This document shows, one piece after another, positions 5,665-13,050 of a stretch of DNA of 17,492 nucleotides (the first letter of the stretch is position 1; every line of letters begins with the position of its first letter). Below the pieces are notes generated by a model, which had not been told where the DNA came from, searched no databases, and was given only the letters and a program-made list of their open reading frames with translations. The position numbers and the translations under genes are program-made. The stretch is from an uncultured Hungatella sp. (GTDB lineage Bacteria; Bacillota; Clostridia; Lachnospirales; Lachnospiraceae), in NCBI GenBank assembly GCA_910585645.1, contig CAJUFP010000102.1, positions 529-18,020 of the forward strand. The letters are read 5' to 3'.

Positions 5665-6840
5665 ATGGCAAATAAAAAGAGTACCGCCTCTTTCGAGGCA
5701 GGCAGTTGGTATCATCGAATTAAAATATTACAGAAAGATGGCACAACGAAATATTCCAAAAAGGGCGGGTTTGCAACAGCCAAAGAAGCGGAGGCAAGTT
5801 ACCATAAATATGAAGAAGAATATAAAAAGGCATATCGGGCTTACCATATTTCTTCTTCTACAGATCTTGATCTAAAGGAATATCTGATTTACTGGCTGGA
5901 AGAAATCTATAGCGTGAGAATCGAGAATACAACACGAATGCTTGCTTCTTATGTGGTGTATGATCTGCTTATCCCAAATATGAATCAGGGAATGAAACTG
6001 CGCTATGTGAATGTGGAGTATTTGAACGCATTATTGGAAGCAGTTTCAAAAGTTTGTGAATCTGCTGGAAATAAGGGAAGAGAAATTTTAAATATCGCCC
6101 TGAAAGATGCAGTGGCGCAAGGATACTTACATCGCAACCCAGTGCCGGATACAAAACCTTACAGGAGACGGAAGCCGAAAATTATTGTACTCAGCAAAGA
6201 GCGGATGAAGCTCTTTCTGGAAAAAGCATCGGAAAATAACTGGTATTTGGAAATCCTGTTAGGTTTGTTTATGGGATTGCGGAAAGGCGAAATCAGCGGA
6301 TTAAAGTTTGATGACTTTGATGTAGAAAACAGAACCGTGAGGATTGCAAGACAGGTGACGGCTGATCCGATTGTGTCAAAAGGAGATTCCAAAATAATAA
6401 AGTATCAGCTTGTGGAGAAGGCTCCGAAAACAGAAAACAGTTATCGGACGCTTCGCGTACCGGAGTCTATTATGGATGAGGTGCTGGAGAGAAAACGGCA
6501 AAATGATCTGAGAAAAGAGCAGCTTGGCAAGAAGTATATAGACAATGACTATATTTCCTGCGCCGCAAATGGCGTATCACATTCTGCATCAGCCTTTAAC
6601 AATGCGTTATCAAAGCTGTGCAGCAGAAATGGGCTGCCGCATTTGACAGTACATAGTTTGCGGCATATGTATGCAACGATTCTTACGGAACAAGGTGTTC
6701 CGCTTATGAAAGTCAGCGCCCTTCTGGGTCATAGCAGCATCCATACAACATTTGAGTATTACTGTGAAGTTATGGATGAGCAGGAGCGGATCATAAGTTT
6801 TATGAATGATTCATTTGTGCCGGAAGGAGGAAAAGAATAA
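5665..6840 (+). CDS. Tyrosine recombinase 1 (integrase, 391 aa)
   Basis: This is a site-specific recombinase of the Tn916/phage integrase type, expected to integrate and excise the element. The N-terminal arm-binding domain covers residues about 10-55 (SWYHRIKILQKDGT). A SAM-like core-binding domain covers about 65-165, and the catalytic domain follows. Catalytic residues are visible: R206 (GLRKGEI), H330 and R333 (HSLRH), H356 (LGHSS) and nucleophile Y365. ATG 5665 follows GAGGAGG with good spacing. The stop codon shares its last A with the ATG of the second recombinase, so both are translated from one message. All catalytic residues are intact, so it is probably active. Confidence 0.93.
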   Translation: MANKKSTASFEAGSWYHRIKILQKDGTTKYSKKGGFATAKEAEASYHKYEEEYKKAYRAYHISSSTDLDLKEYLIYWLEEIYSVRIENTTRMLASYVVYDLLIPNMNQGMKLRYVNVEYLNALLEAVSKVCESAGNKGREILNIALKDAVAQGYLHRNPVPDTKPYRRRKPKIIVLSKERMKLFLEKASENNWYLEILLGLFMGLRKGEISGLKFDDFDVENRTVRIARQVTADPIVSKGDSKIIKYQLVEKAPKTENSYRTLRVPESIMDEVLERKRQNDLRKEQLGKKYIDNDYISCAANGVSHSASAFNNALSKLCSRNGLPHLTVHSLRHMYATILTEQGVPLMKVSALLGHSSIHTTFEYYCEVMDEQERIISFMNDSFVPEGGKE

Positions 6841-8162
6841 TGCTTAACCTGGAATTACAGAATTATATTGACTGGGATGTAAAGTCCGTGTTTAAAAGAA
6901 ATGACCGCAACAGATTTGCTTATCGTGTCGTCCTGCAGTTTATGGACGGCACGAAGCATACAAAGATGTATTCCAGATTTGAAACAAAGAAGGAAGCAGA
7001 GAATGCAAGAAAAATTACTATGAGGGAACTTGCCAACGGGACATATGTAGTGAATGACAGTGTGAAAGTAAGCGATTTTTTGAGATACTGGCTTGAGTAT
7101 GACATCAGAAAAAGGGCGCAGAGCAGCCATACCTATGATTCCTATTCCAGTATTGTACGTCATCACATTATTCCGGCAATCGGAAACAAAAAATTGACAG
7201 AGGTAAATAAAGGAGACATCCAAAGACTGTATAAAGACCGTGCCGGATATTCTAAATCTATTGCGAGGCAGGTCAAGACAGTAATGAATGTCTCTTTTCA
7301 TTATGCGGTTAACTGTAAACTGATTCCTGTGAATCCGGCAGAAGGAATCGATCTGCCCAAAACAGTGGATTCAAAACCTTACCATACGAGAAGCATTGAC
7401 GTGGCAAAAACTTTGAATATGGAGCAGATTCTATTGCTTTTGGAGGCAAGCAGAAATACGCCGATCCATATGCAGGTACTCTTCAATGTACTGATGGGTC
7501 TGCGGCGTCAGGAAATCAATGCAGTGAAGTATTCAGACGTGGATTACATTAACCGTACATTGGCAGTAGAAAGGCAGCTTGGAAAAGAACTGGACAGAGT
7601 CCCAAACAGCAAAAAGGAGAGTATGACGAAGAGGGAGCTGCCGCTGAAAACGCCGTCCAGCAGGAGAGTATTGCCTATCCCTGATTATGTATTTGAAGCT
7701 ATTTTGGAAGAGCGAAGGAAGTATGAGGGGTACAAAAGCCGCAGACGTACTATTTTTCAGGATGATGGCTATATCTGCTGTTCCAGCTACAGCGGCAAAC
7801 CAAGATCAAAAGATTTTCATTGGCGGCATTACAAAGAACTTTTGAAGAAAACGGGACTGCCTGATATTCGCTGGCATGATCTGCGCAGTACCTATTGTAC
7901 GCTGTTATTGAGTAAGGATTTTAATCCGAAAGCCGTATCGAAACTGATGGGCCATGCCAAAGAACTTATCACAATGGACGTATATGCCGACAATGCTAAT
8001 ATCATTCCTGAAGAAATACCCGAACTGCTTTCTTATATGGAGGAGGTTATGCCAGATAAATCCGGCAATGGTGATTCAGAAAGCAATATGCAGGATATAA
8101 TGATTGATATGGATGTTTATCTGCCCGAAAAGAAACCAGGAACAATAAAAAGCCCGGATTGA
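6840..8162 (+). CDS. Tyrosine recombinase 2 (integrase, 440 aa)
   Basis: This second recombinase has the same architecture but a different sequence. The arm-binding domain covers about 15-60 (YRVVLQFMDGTKHTKMY), the core-binding domain about 75-180, and then the catalytic domain. Visible residues are R222 (GLRRQEI), H346 and R349 (WHDLR), H372 (MGHAK) and nucleophile Y382 (MDVYAD). It is about 50 residues longer than recombinase 1, with a long acidic tail after Y382 rich in Asp, Glu and Met. Translation starts at ATG 6840 by stop-start overlap (TAATG). The two proteins may work together at att sites, or one may serve another partner. It is the last gene of the element. Confidence 0.93.
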   Translation: MLNLELQNYIDWDVKSVFKRNDRNRFAYRVVLQFMDGTKHTKMYSRFETKKEAENARKITMRELANGTYVVNDSVKVSDFLRYWLEYDIRKRAQSSHTYDSYSSIVRHHIIPAIGNKKLTEVNKGDIQRLYKDRAGYSKSIARQVKTVMNVSFHYAVNCKLIPVNPAEGIDLPKTVDSKPYHTRSIDVAKTLNMEQILLLLEASRNTPIHMQVLFNVLMGLRRQEINAVKYSDVDYINRTLAVERQLGKELDRVPNSKKESMTKRELPLKTPSSRRVLPIPDYVFEAILEERRKYEGYKSRRRTIFQDDGYICCSSYSGKPRSKDFHWRHYKELLKKTGLPDIRWHDLRSTYCTLLLSKDFNPKAVSKLMGHAKELITMDVYADNANIIPEEIPELLSYMEEVMPDKSGNGDSESNMQDIMIDMDVYLPEKKPGTIKSPD

Positions 8163-8211
8163 AAGCCGTATTTATATGGATTCTGAGGGAGGTAAATAAG
8201 AGAACTAAAAA
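8163..8211. other. Probable right junction of the mobile element with the chromosome
   Basis: The last element gene ends at 8162 and the host uvrB control region begins with the LexA box at 8212. The element end, and thus an att site, is expected in these 49 bases. No repeat can be matched because the other end lies outside the window. Confidence 0.4.
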
Positions 8212-8225
8212 CGAACAAACGTTTG
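8212..8225 (+). promoter_or_regulatory. LexA (SOS) box upstream of uvrB
   Basis: CGAACAAACGTTTG matches the Bacillus-type LexA consensus CGAACRNRYGTTYC at 13 of 14 positions and contains the perfect palindrome CAAACGTTTG. It lies eight bases before the -35 box. uvrB is a classic SOS gene, so the site fits damage-induced expression. Confidence 0.8.
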
Positions 8226-8233
8226 CTGCGATG

Positions 8234-8262
8234 TAGACAAATGAGGGGTGGTATGTTATAAT
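8234..8262 (+). promoter_or_regulatory. uvrB promoter
   Basis: The -35 box TAGACA (8234-8239), a 17-bp spacer and a perfect TATAAT (8257-8262) with extended TG (8254-8255) form a strong sigma-A promoter. The expected start near 8269 gives a leader of about 175 nt before uvrB. Confidence 0.85.
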
Positions 8263-8343
8263 CAATCTCAGTCTTACTTCTCGATTTGTCCGCAATCGTT
8301 TATTGGTTTCATACAGTTCGGAAAATTGAGTTTAGTAACCAAA

Positions 8344-8393
8344 ATTCGTCGAAGGGACATTTTTTCGAAAGCGGAGTATGTGCCTCGACGAAT
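8344..8393 (+). repeat. Inverted repeat in the uvrB leader
   Basis: ATTCGTCGAAGG (8344-8355) pairs with CCTCGACGAAT (8383-8393) apart from one bulged base, and encloses 27 bases that include TTTCGAAA. A smaller pairing, TTGGTT (8303-8308) with AACCAA (8337-8342), lies just upstream. No U-run follows, so it is not an intrinsic terminator. Its function is unknown. Confidence 0.6.
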
Positions 8394-8443
8394 TTCTGGC
8401 GAAATATCGAACTTTTTTACTATAGAATTAGGAGGTGGCTTTT

Positions 8444-10441
8444 GTGCAAAGTGAACAAAAACAGTTTAAACTTCACTCAGAATACCAGCCTACCGGGGAC
8501 CAGCCCCAGGCCATAGATGCCCTTGTAAAAGGCTTCCAAGAAGGCAATCAATTCCAGACTTTACTGGGGGTTACGGGTTCCGGGAAGACCTTTACCATGG
8601 CCAATGTGATCCAGCAGCTGAACAAGCCGACTTTGGTAATAGCGCACAATAAGACCCTTGCTGCCCAGTTGTACGGAGAGTTCAAGGAATATTTCCCGGA
8701 GAATGCGGTGGAGTATTTTGTGTCCTACTATGACTACTACCAGCCGGAGGCCTACGTCCCGTCCACAGACACCTACATTGAAAAGGATTCCGCTATCAAT
8801 GACGAGATTGACAAACTGCGCCATTCCGCCACTGCGGCGCTGTCGGAGCGGAGCGATGTGATCATTGTGTCGTCGGTTTCCTGTATTTATGGCCTTGGAA
8901 GTCCCATTGATTACCAGAACATGGTGATTTCTTTGAGGCCGGGGATGGAGAAGGACCGGGATGAGGTGATCCACAAGCTGATCGATATCCAATACGACCG
9001 CAATGACATGGACTTTCACCGGGGAACGTTTCGGGTGAGGGGGGATGTGGTGGAGATTTTCCCGGCTTACTCCGGCAATGAGGCCTACCGCATCGAATTT
9101 TTCGGGGATGAGGTGGACAGGATCACACAGATCGACACTCTGACCGGGGAGGTGGAGGCGCAGCTTGGGCATGTGGCCATTTATCCGGCTTCCCACTATG
9201 TGATTCCCAAGGAAAAGATGGAGGAGGCTGCCGGGAATATTCTGGAGGAGCTGAAGGAGCAGGTGGCGTATTTTAAGAGCGAGGACAAGCTTTTGGAGGC
9301 CCAGAGGATTTCGGAGAGGACCAATTTCGACGTGGAGATGATGCGGGAGACAGGGTTTTGTTCCGGCATTGAGAACTACTCCAGGCATTTGACCGGGGGG
9401 AAGCCGGGGGAACCGCCTTACACCCTGATCGATTATTTTCCTGACGAGTTTTTGATCATCATAGACGAGTCCCATATTACGTTGCCCCAGGTGCGGGGGA
9501 TGTATGCGGGGGACCGGTCCAGAAAAAAGACTCTGGTGGAGTACGGCTTTCGACTGCCCTCGGCTCTGGATAACCGTCCCCTAAATTTCGGGGAGTTTGA
9601 GGAGCGGATCGATCAGATGATGTTTGTGTCCGCCACCCCGTCGGAGTATGAGGAAAACCATGAGTTGATGCGGACCGAGCAGATCATCCGGCCTACAGGG
9701 CTTTTGGATCCGGAGATCTCTGTGCGTCCGGTGGAGGGGCAGATCGACGATCTGGTCTCGGAGGTGAATAAGGAGGTGGACAAGGGCAATAAGGTGCTGG
9801 TGACCACTCTCACAAAGCGCATGGCCGAGGATCTGACCGACTATATGAGGGAGGTGGGGATTCGGGTCAAATATCTTCACTCGGATATTGACACCCTGGA
9901 AAGGGCGGAGATCATCCGGGATATGAGGCTCAATGTGTTTGACGTGCTGGTGGGGATCAATCTTTTGAGAGAGGGGCTGGACATTCCGGAGATCTCCCTG
10001 GTGGCCATCTTGGACGCGGATAAGGAGGGATTTCTGCGGTCGGAGACTTCCCTGATCCAGACCGTGGGCCGGGCAGCCCGCAACGCGGAGGGACATGTGA
10101 TCATGTACGCGGACGTCATCACGGATTCCATGGGCAGGGCCATTGATGAGACAAAGCGGCGGCGGAAGATTCAGCAGGCGTATAATGAAGAGCACGGCAT
10201 AACGCCCACCACGATCAAGAAAGCGGTTCGGGATCTGATCGCCATCTCCAAGGCAGCGGAACGGGATTTTGACGACAGCGGAAAAGATATAGAGTCCATG
10301 GACGCAGGGGAGCTGAATAAGCTGATGAAGGAAGTGCAGAAAAAGATGCACAAGGCTGCCGCGGAGCTGAACTTTGAGGAGGCGGCGGTTTTAAGGGACC
10401 GGATGATGGAAATCAAGAAGATGCTGCTGGATATGGAATAA
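8444..10441 (+). CDS. uvrB: Excinuclease ABC subunit UvrB
   Basis: UvrB is the damage-verification helicase of nucleotide excision repair. UvrA loads it on DNA and it then recruits UvrC. The 665-aa length is normal. Walker A GVTGSGKT lies at 42-49, and the aromatic beta-hairpin that inserts between the strands (SYYDYYQPEAY) at 94-104. The Walker B motif DESH is at 341-344. Helicase motifs follow (VSATPSEYE, and GLDIPEISLVAILDADKEG with QTVGRAARN). A UVR motif for UvrC contact ends the protein (LNFEEAAVLRDRM). GTG 8444 is chosen because AGGAGG (8430-8435) lies eight bases upstream. The in-frame GTG 8435 overlaps that site. Control by LexA is likely. uvrA is not in the window. Confidence 0.98.
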   Translation: MQSEQKQFKLHSEYQPTGDQPQAIDALVKGFQEGNQFQTLLGVTGSGKTFTMANVIQQLNKPTLVIAHNKTLAAQLYGEFKEYFPENAVEYFVSYYDYYQPEAYVPSTDTYIEKDSAINDEIDKLRHSATAALSERSDVIIVSSVSCIYGLGSPIDYQNMVISLRPGMEKDRDEVIHKLIDIQYDRNDMDFHRGTFRVRGDVVEIFPAYSGNEAYRIEFFGDEVDRITQIDTLTGEVEAQLGHVAIYPASHYVIPKEKMEEAAGNILEELKEQVAYFKSEDKLLEAQRISERTNFDVEMMRETGFCSGIENYSRHLTGGKPGEPPYTLIDYFPDEFLIIIDESHITLPQVRGMYAGDRSRKKTLVEYGFRLPSALDNRPLNFGEFEERIDQMMFVSATPSEYEENHELMRTEQIIRPTGLLDPEISVRPVEGQIDDLVSEVNKEVDKGNKVLVTTLTKRMAEDLTDYMREVGIRVKYLHSDIDTLERAEIIRDMRLNVFDVLVGINLLREGLDIPEISLVAILDADKEGFLRSETSLIQTVGRAARNAEGHVIMYADVITDSMGRAIDETKRRRKIQQAYNEEHGITPTTIKKAVRDLIAISKAAERDFDDSGKDIESMDAGELNKLMKEVQKKMHKAAAELNFEEAAVLRDRMMEIKKMLLDME

Positions 10442-10446
10442 AGGTA

Positions 10447-10475
10447 TTGACAATCATTATCAATAATAGTATGCT
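10447..10475 (+). promoter_or_regulatory. feoAB promoter overlapped by a Fur box
   Basis: A perfect -35 box TTGACA (10447-10452), a 17-bp spacer and TATGCT (10470-10475) form the promoter. TGACAAT-C-ATTATCA (10448-10462) is a 7-1-7 inverted repeat with one mismatch to the Fur consensus TGATAATNATTATCA, and it covers the -35 box. Iron-loaded Fur would block transcription. Confidence 0.88.
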
Positions 10476-10481
10476 CATGTA

Positions 10482-10586
10482 GAGATAGTTACCTCCTTCT
10501 AACCTAATCCGGAGAAACCGGAACCAAAATTTTGCCAATTTGGGCAAGAGATCGTTCTTAAGGTCCTAAGAGGGAGCTGGTAACTA
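10482..10586 (+). ncRNA. Structured leader of feoAB, possible riboswitch-like element
   Basis: A long closing stem pairs TAGTTACC (10486-10493) with GGTAACTA (10579-10586) and then 10494-10500 with 10569-10575, interrupted by a 3-nt bulge. Inside lie three hairpins: TCCGG/CCGGA (10508-10522), TTGCC/GGCAA (10532-10547) and GATC/GGTC (10550-10565). Together they form a four-way junction. Competing pairings exist (10502-10505 with 10561-10564, and 10556-10560 with 10567-10571), which is typical of switching RNAs. The closing stem ends four bases before the AAGGAG of feoA, so it could affect ribosome access. There is no U-run. No known class is recognised. Confidence 0.5.
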
Positions 10587-10604
10587 GATAAGGAGCATAC
10601 AGCG

Positions 10605-10832
10605 ATGAGACTAAATGAAGGAATGATCGGAGGGACCTATAAGGTCACGGATGTCAGTGTAGATGAGCAGATCACCAGGCGTCTGGAGGCATTGGGGGTC
10701 AATGAACAGACGCCTATCACGATCTTAAACAAAAAAGGAAGCGGAAGCCTGATCATTAAGGTGAGAGGGACCAGGCTTGCCCTGGGGAAAAAGATTTCCG
10801 ACGGAATCACGGTGAAGGAGGCGCAGAGATGA
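10605..10832 (+). CDS. feoA: Ferrous iron transport protein FeoA
   Basis: FeoA is a small cytosolic SH3-like protein that supports FeoB in iron(II) uptake. The 75-aa product fits the family length. It shows the beta-barrel pattern: GGTYKVTDVSVDEQITRRLEALGV, where family members typically have an RRL-x-x-LG motif, then PITILNKK, LIIKVRGTRLALGKKIS and a final ITVKE. ATG 10605 has AAGGAG (10590-10595) nine bases upstream. Its stop overlaps the feoB start as ATGA, so the two proteins are made in a coupled way. Confidence 0.95.
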   Translation: MRLNEGMIGGTYKVTDVSVDEQITRRLEALGVNEQTPITILNKKGSGSLIIKVRGTRLALGKKISDGITVKEAQR

Positions 10833-12859
10833 CACAGAAAGACCAGGCAGGTCAGGCTGTCAGAGAAAACAGCCGTCCGATCACGGTTGGATTTGTGGGA
10901 AATCCCAATTGCGGAAAAACCACATTATTTAACGCCTTTACAGGCGCAAAGCTGAAAGTGGCCAACTGGCCCGGCGTTACAGTGGAAAAGGTGGAGGGGG
11001 AGACAAAGTATGATGGCCGCCTCATCAAGGTGGTGGACACACCGGGGATCTACAGCCTGACTTCCTACACCATCGAGGAGATTGTCACCAGAAAATGCAT
11101 TGAGGATCAGGATGTTGACGTGATCATCAATGTGGTGGACGCCTCTTCCCTGGAGCGGAATCTGTATCTGACTCTGCAGCTTCTGGAACTGAAGAAGCCG
11201 GTGATCTTAGCTCTAAACATGATGGATATCGTGGAGGAGCGGGGGATGGAGATTGATCTTCACCGTCTGCCTGAGATGCTGGGGCATATTCCGGTGGTGC
11301 CGGTTTCCGCCAGAAAGCGCAGCGGTCTGGACGTGCTGATGCATGCGGTGGTCCACCACTACGAAGAGGGGCCTCAGGGCGTGGTGGTCCGATATGAGCC
11401 CTGGCTGGAGAGCCTGATTGGTCAGGTGGAGGAGGCGCTGCGGCAGCGGTACGGGGAGATGGACAACATGCGGTGGCATGCCATCAAGATGCTGGAGTGT
11501 GATGAAGAGGTGAAGAAGGACCATCCCATCGATCTGTTCCACATTGTCAGCCGTTCCTATGAGAAGGAGATCATCAACGAAAAATATGACTACATAGAGG
11601 AAGTCATTGATGAATGTCTCTTCAATAAAGAGAAACAGGCGGCTATGACGGACAGGATCGACAGCTTTCTGACGCATCCTGTGTGGGGCATCCCCATATT
11701 TCTGGGGATCATGGCTCTGGTGTTTTTCCTGACTTTTATGGTGGGCGACTTTTTAAAGGGATATTTTGAAGTGTGGCTGGATTCCTGTTCCCAGGCGCTT
11801 TTGGCAGGGTTACAGGCCATGGGGACCTCCCAGTGGCTGATCTCCCTGGTAGTGGACGGGATCGTGGCCGGGGTGGGAGGGATCCTTACCTTTCTCCCCA
11901 ATATTTTCATCCTGTTCCTTGCCCTGGCGTTTTTGGAGGACAGCGGATACATGGCAAGAGTCGCCTATGTGATGAATGAGACCATGAGCCGGGTGGGTCT
12001 TTCGGGCAAGGCGTTTCTGCCTATGCTTTTAGGTTTTGGCTGTACGGTTCCTGCGGTGATGGCCACAAGGGCTCTGGCCACGGAGCGGGATCGGAGAAGG
12101 ACGATTTTGATCACCCCCTTTATGTCCTGTTCCGCGCGGCTGCCTATCTATGTGCTGTTTGCTCAGATGTTTTTTGGGGAGCACGCTCTTCTGGCGGCGT
12201 ATTCCCTGTATGTCATCGGGCTTTTGACGGCCATCGGCATTGCCTATGTGGTACACAGGGGAGCCGGGAAAGAGGAGGGGGACGCTCTTTTGATCGAGCT
12301 CCCCGAGTACAAGACACCCAATAAGCGGACTGTGGCCATCTATGTGTGGGAGAAGGTAAAAGACTACCTTACCAAGGCCGGAACCACCATCTTTGTAGCT
12401 TCCATTGTGCTGTGGTTTGTGCTGAACATGGGGCCGGCAGGTCTGGTGGAGGATGTGTCGGGCAGCTTTGCCGCCATGATCGGGCGTTTTCTGGTTCCGG
12501 CCCTTAAGCCGGCAGGCCTGGGAAGCTGGCAGATCGCAGTGGCTCTGATCTCAGGGCTGTCGGCAAAGGAAGTGGTGGTGTCAAGTTTTTCGGTGCTTTA
12601 CGGCATCAATAATATTAATTCCGCAGCGGGGATGGCTCAGCTGTCCGGGATACTGGCGCTGGACGGCTTTGGGGCGGTCAACGCTTACGCGCTGATGATC
12701 TTCTGCCTTATGTATTCCCCGTGCGTAGCCGCCATCGGGACCATCAGGCGGGAGACGAAATCTCTTAGCTGGACTGCCGGGCTGGTGGTGTTTCAGATCC
12801 TGATCGCCTGGGTGATGGCGGTTGTGGTATACCAGGCAGGCAGCCTGCTCATAGGATGA
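10829..12859 (+). CDS. feoB: Ferrous iron transporter FeoB
   Basis: FeoB is the membrane iron(II) transporter with an N-terminal G domain. The 676-aa protein shows G1 GNPNCGKTT at 24-32, G3 DTPG at 70-73, G4 NMMD at 130-133 and G5 VSARKRSG. A cytosolic helical linker follows, then the membrane part from about residue 285. Gate motifs include LGFGCTVPAVMATRAL, FMSCSARLPIYVLF and SAKEVVVSSFSVLYG, with the conserved cysteines. It is shorter than the E. coli protein (773 aa), as is common in Bacillota. No feoC or further feoA follows. ATG 10829 overlaps the feoA stop. A G-domain Asn-x-x-Asp fits guanine binding. Control is through the Fur box upstream. Confidence 0.98.
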   Translation: MTQKDQAGQAVRENSRPITVGFVGNPNCGKTTLFNAFTGAKLKVANWPGVTVEKVEGETKYDGRLIKVVDTPGIYSLTSYTIEEIVTRKCIEDQDVDVIINVVDASSLERNLYLTLQLLELKKPVILALNMMDIVEERGMEIDLHRLPEMLGHIPVVPVSARKRSGLDVLMHAVVHHYEEGPQGVVVRYEPWLESLIGQVEEALRQRYGEMDNMRWHAIKMLECDEEVKKDHPIDLFHIVSRSYEKEIINEKYDYIEEVIDECLFNKEKQAAMTDRIDSFLTHPVWGIPIFLGIMALVFFLTFMVGDFLKGYFEVWLDSCSQALLAGLQAMGTSQWLISLVVDGIVAGVGGILTFLPNIFILFLALAFLEDSGYMARVAYVMNETMSRVGLSGKAFLPMLLGFGCTVPAVMATRALATERDRRRTILITPFMSCSARLPIYVLFAQMFFGEHALLAAYSLYVIGLLTAIGIAYVVHRGAGKEEGDALLIELPEYKTPNKRTVAIYVWEKVKDYLTKAGTTIFVASIVLWFVLNMGPAGLVEDVSGSFAAMIGRFLVPALKPAGLGSWQIAVALISGLSAKEVVVSSFSVLYGINNINSAAGMAQLSGILALDGFGAVNAYALMIFCLMYSPCVAAIGTIRRETKSLSWTAGLVVFQILIAWVMAVVVYQAGSLLIG

Positions 12860-12862
12860 GGA

Positions 12863-13013
12863 GTTACAGTTCACGGGGCGTGGAAAACAGGATGAGAACA
12901 GGCGTCAAGCTTGCTTGTAAGACTGTTTTCATCCTGTTTTCCACATCGGGCGAAGGCCCGATGCTTCTTGTCCGGCTGAGCCGGATAAGAAGATGCCCCC
13001 CGTGAACAGTAAC
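12863..13013. repeat. 151-bp multi-hairpin inverted-repeat element
   Basis: An outer stem pairs GTTAC-A-GTTCACGGGG (12863-12878) with CCCCGTGAAC-A-GTAAC (12998-13013), broken only by an A-A mismatch. Inside are three hairpins. The first has a 22-bp stem (12880-12901 with 12923-12944, one G-T pair) whose loop holds a CAAGC/GCTTG mini-hairpin. The second is a 7-bp stem (12945-12962, loop GAAG). The third is a 13-bp stem (12964-12992, loop TGA). It fills the gap between two convergent genes and has no long T-run. It could be a mobile palindromic repeat, a terminator structure or a structured RNA. Confidence 0.8.
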
Positions 13014-13050
13014 GATGATGATGAGAGGCATGCCTTTGGATGTGGTAAGG

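Noticed and set aside
8561..9475. 304-aa minus-strand frame inside uvrB
   Set aside because: It is a shadow of uvrB, rich in His, Leu and Pro, with no motif or ribosome-binding site. The same holds for 9581-10351 and the other minus-strand frames over feoB.
10482..10586. Intrinsic terminator in the feoAB leader
   Set aside because: Several hairpins exist but none is followed by a U-run.
12860..13013. Retron or OMEGA-type RNA for the multi-hairpin element
   Set aside because: No reverse transcriptase or TnpB/IscB-like gene is nearby.
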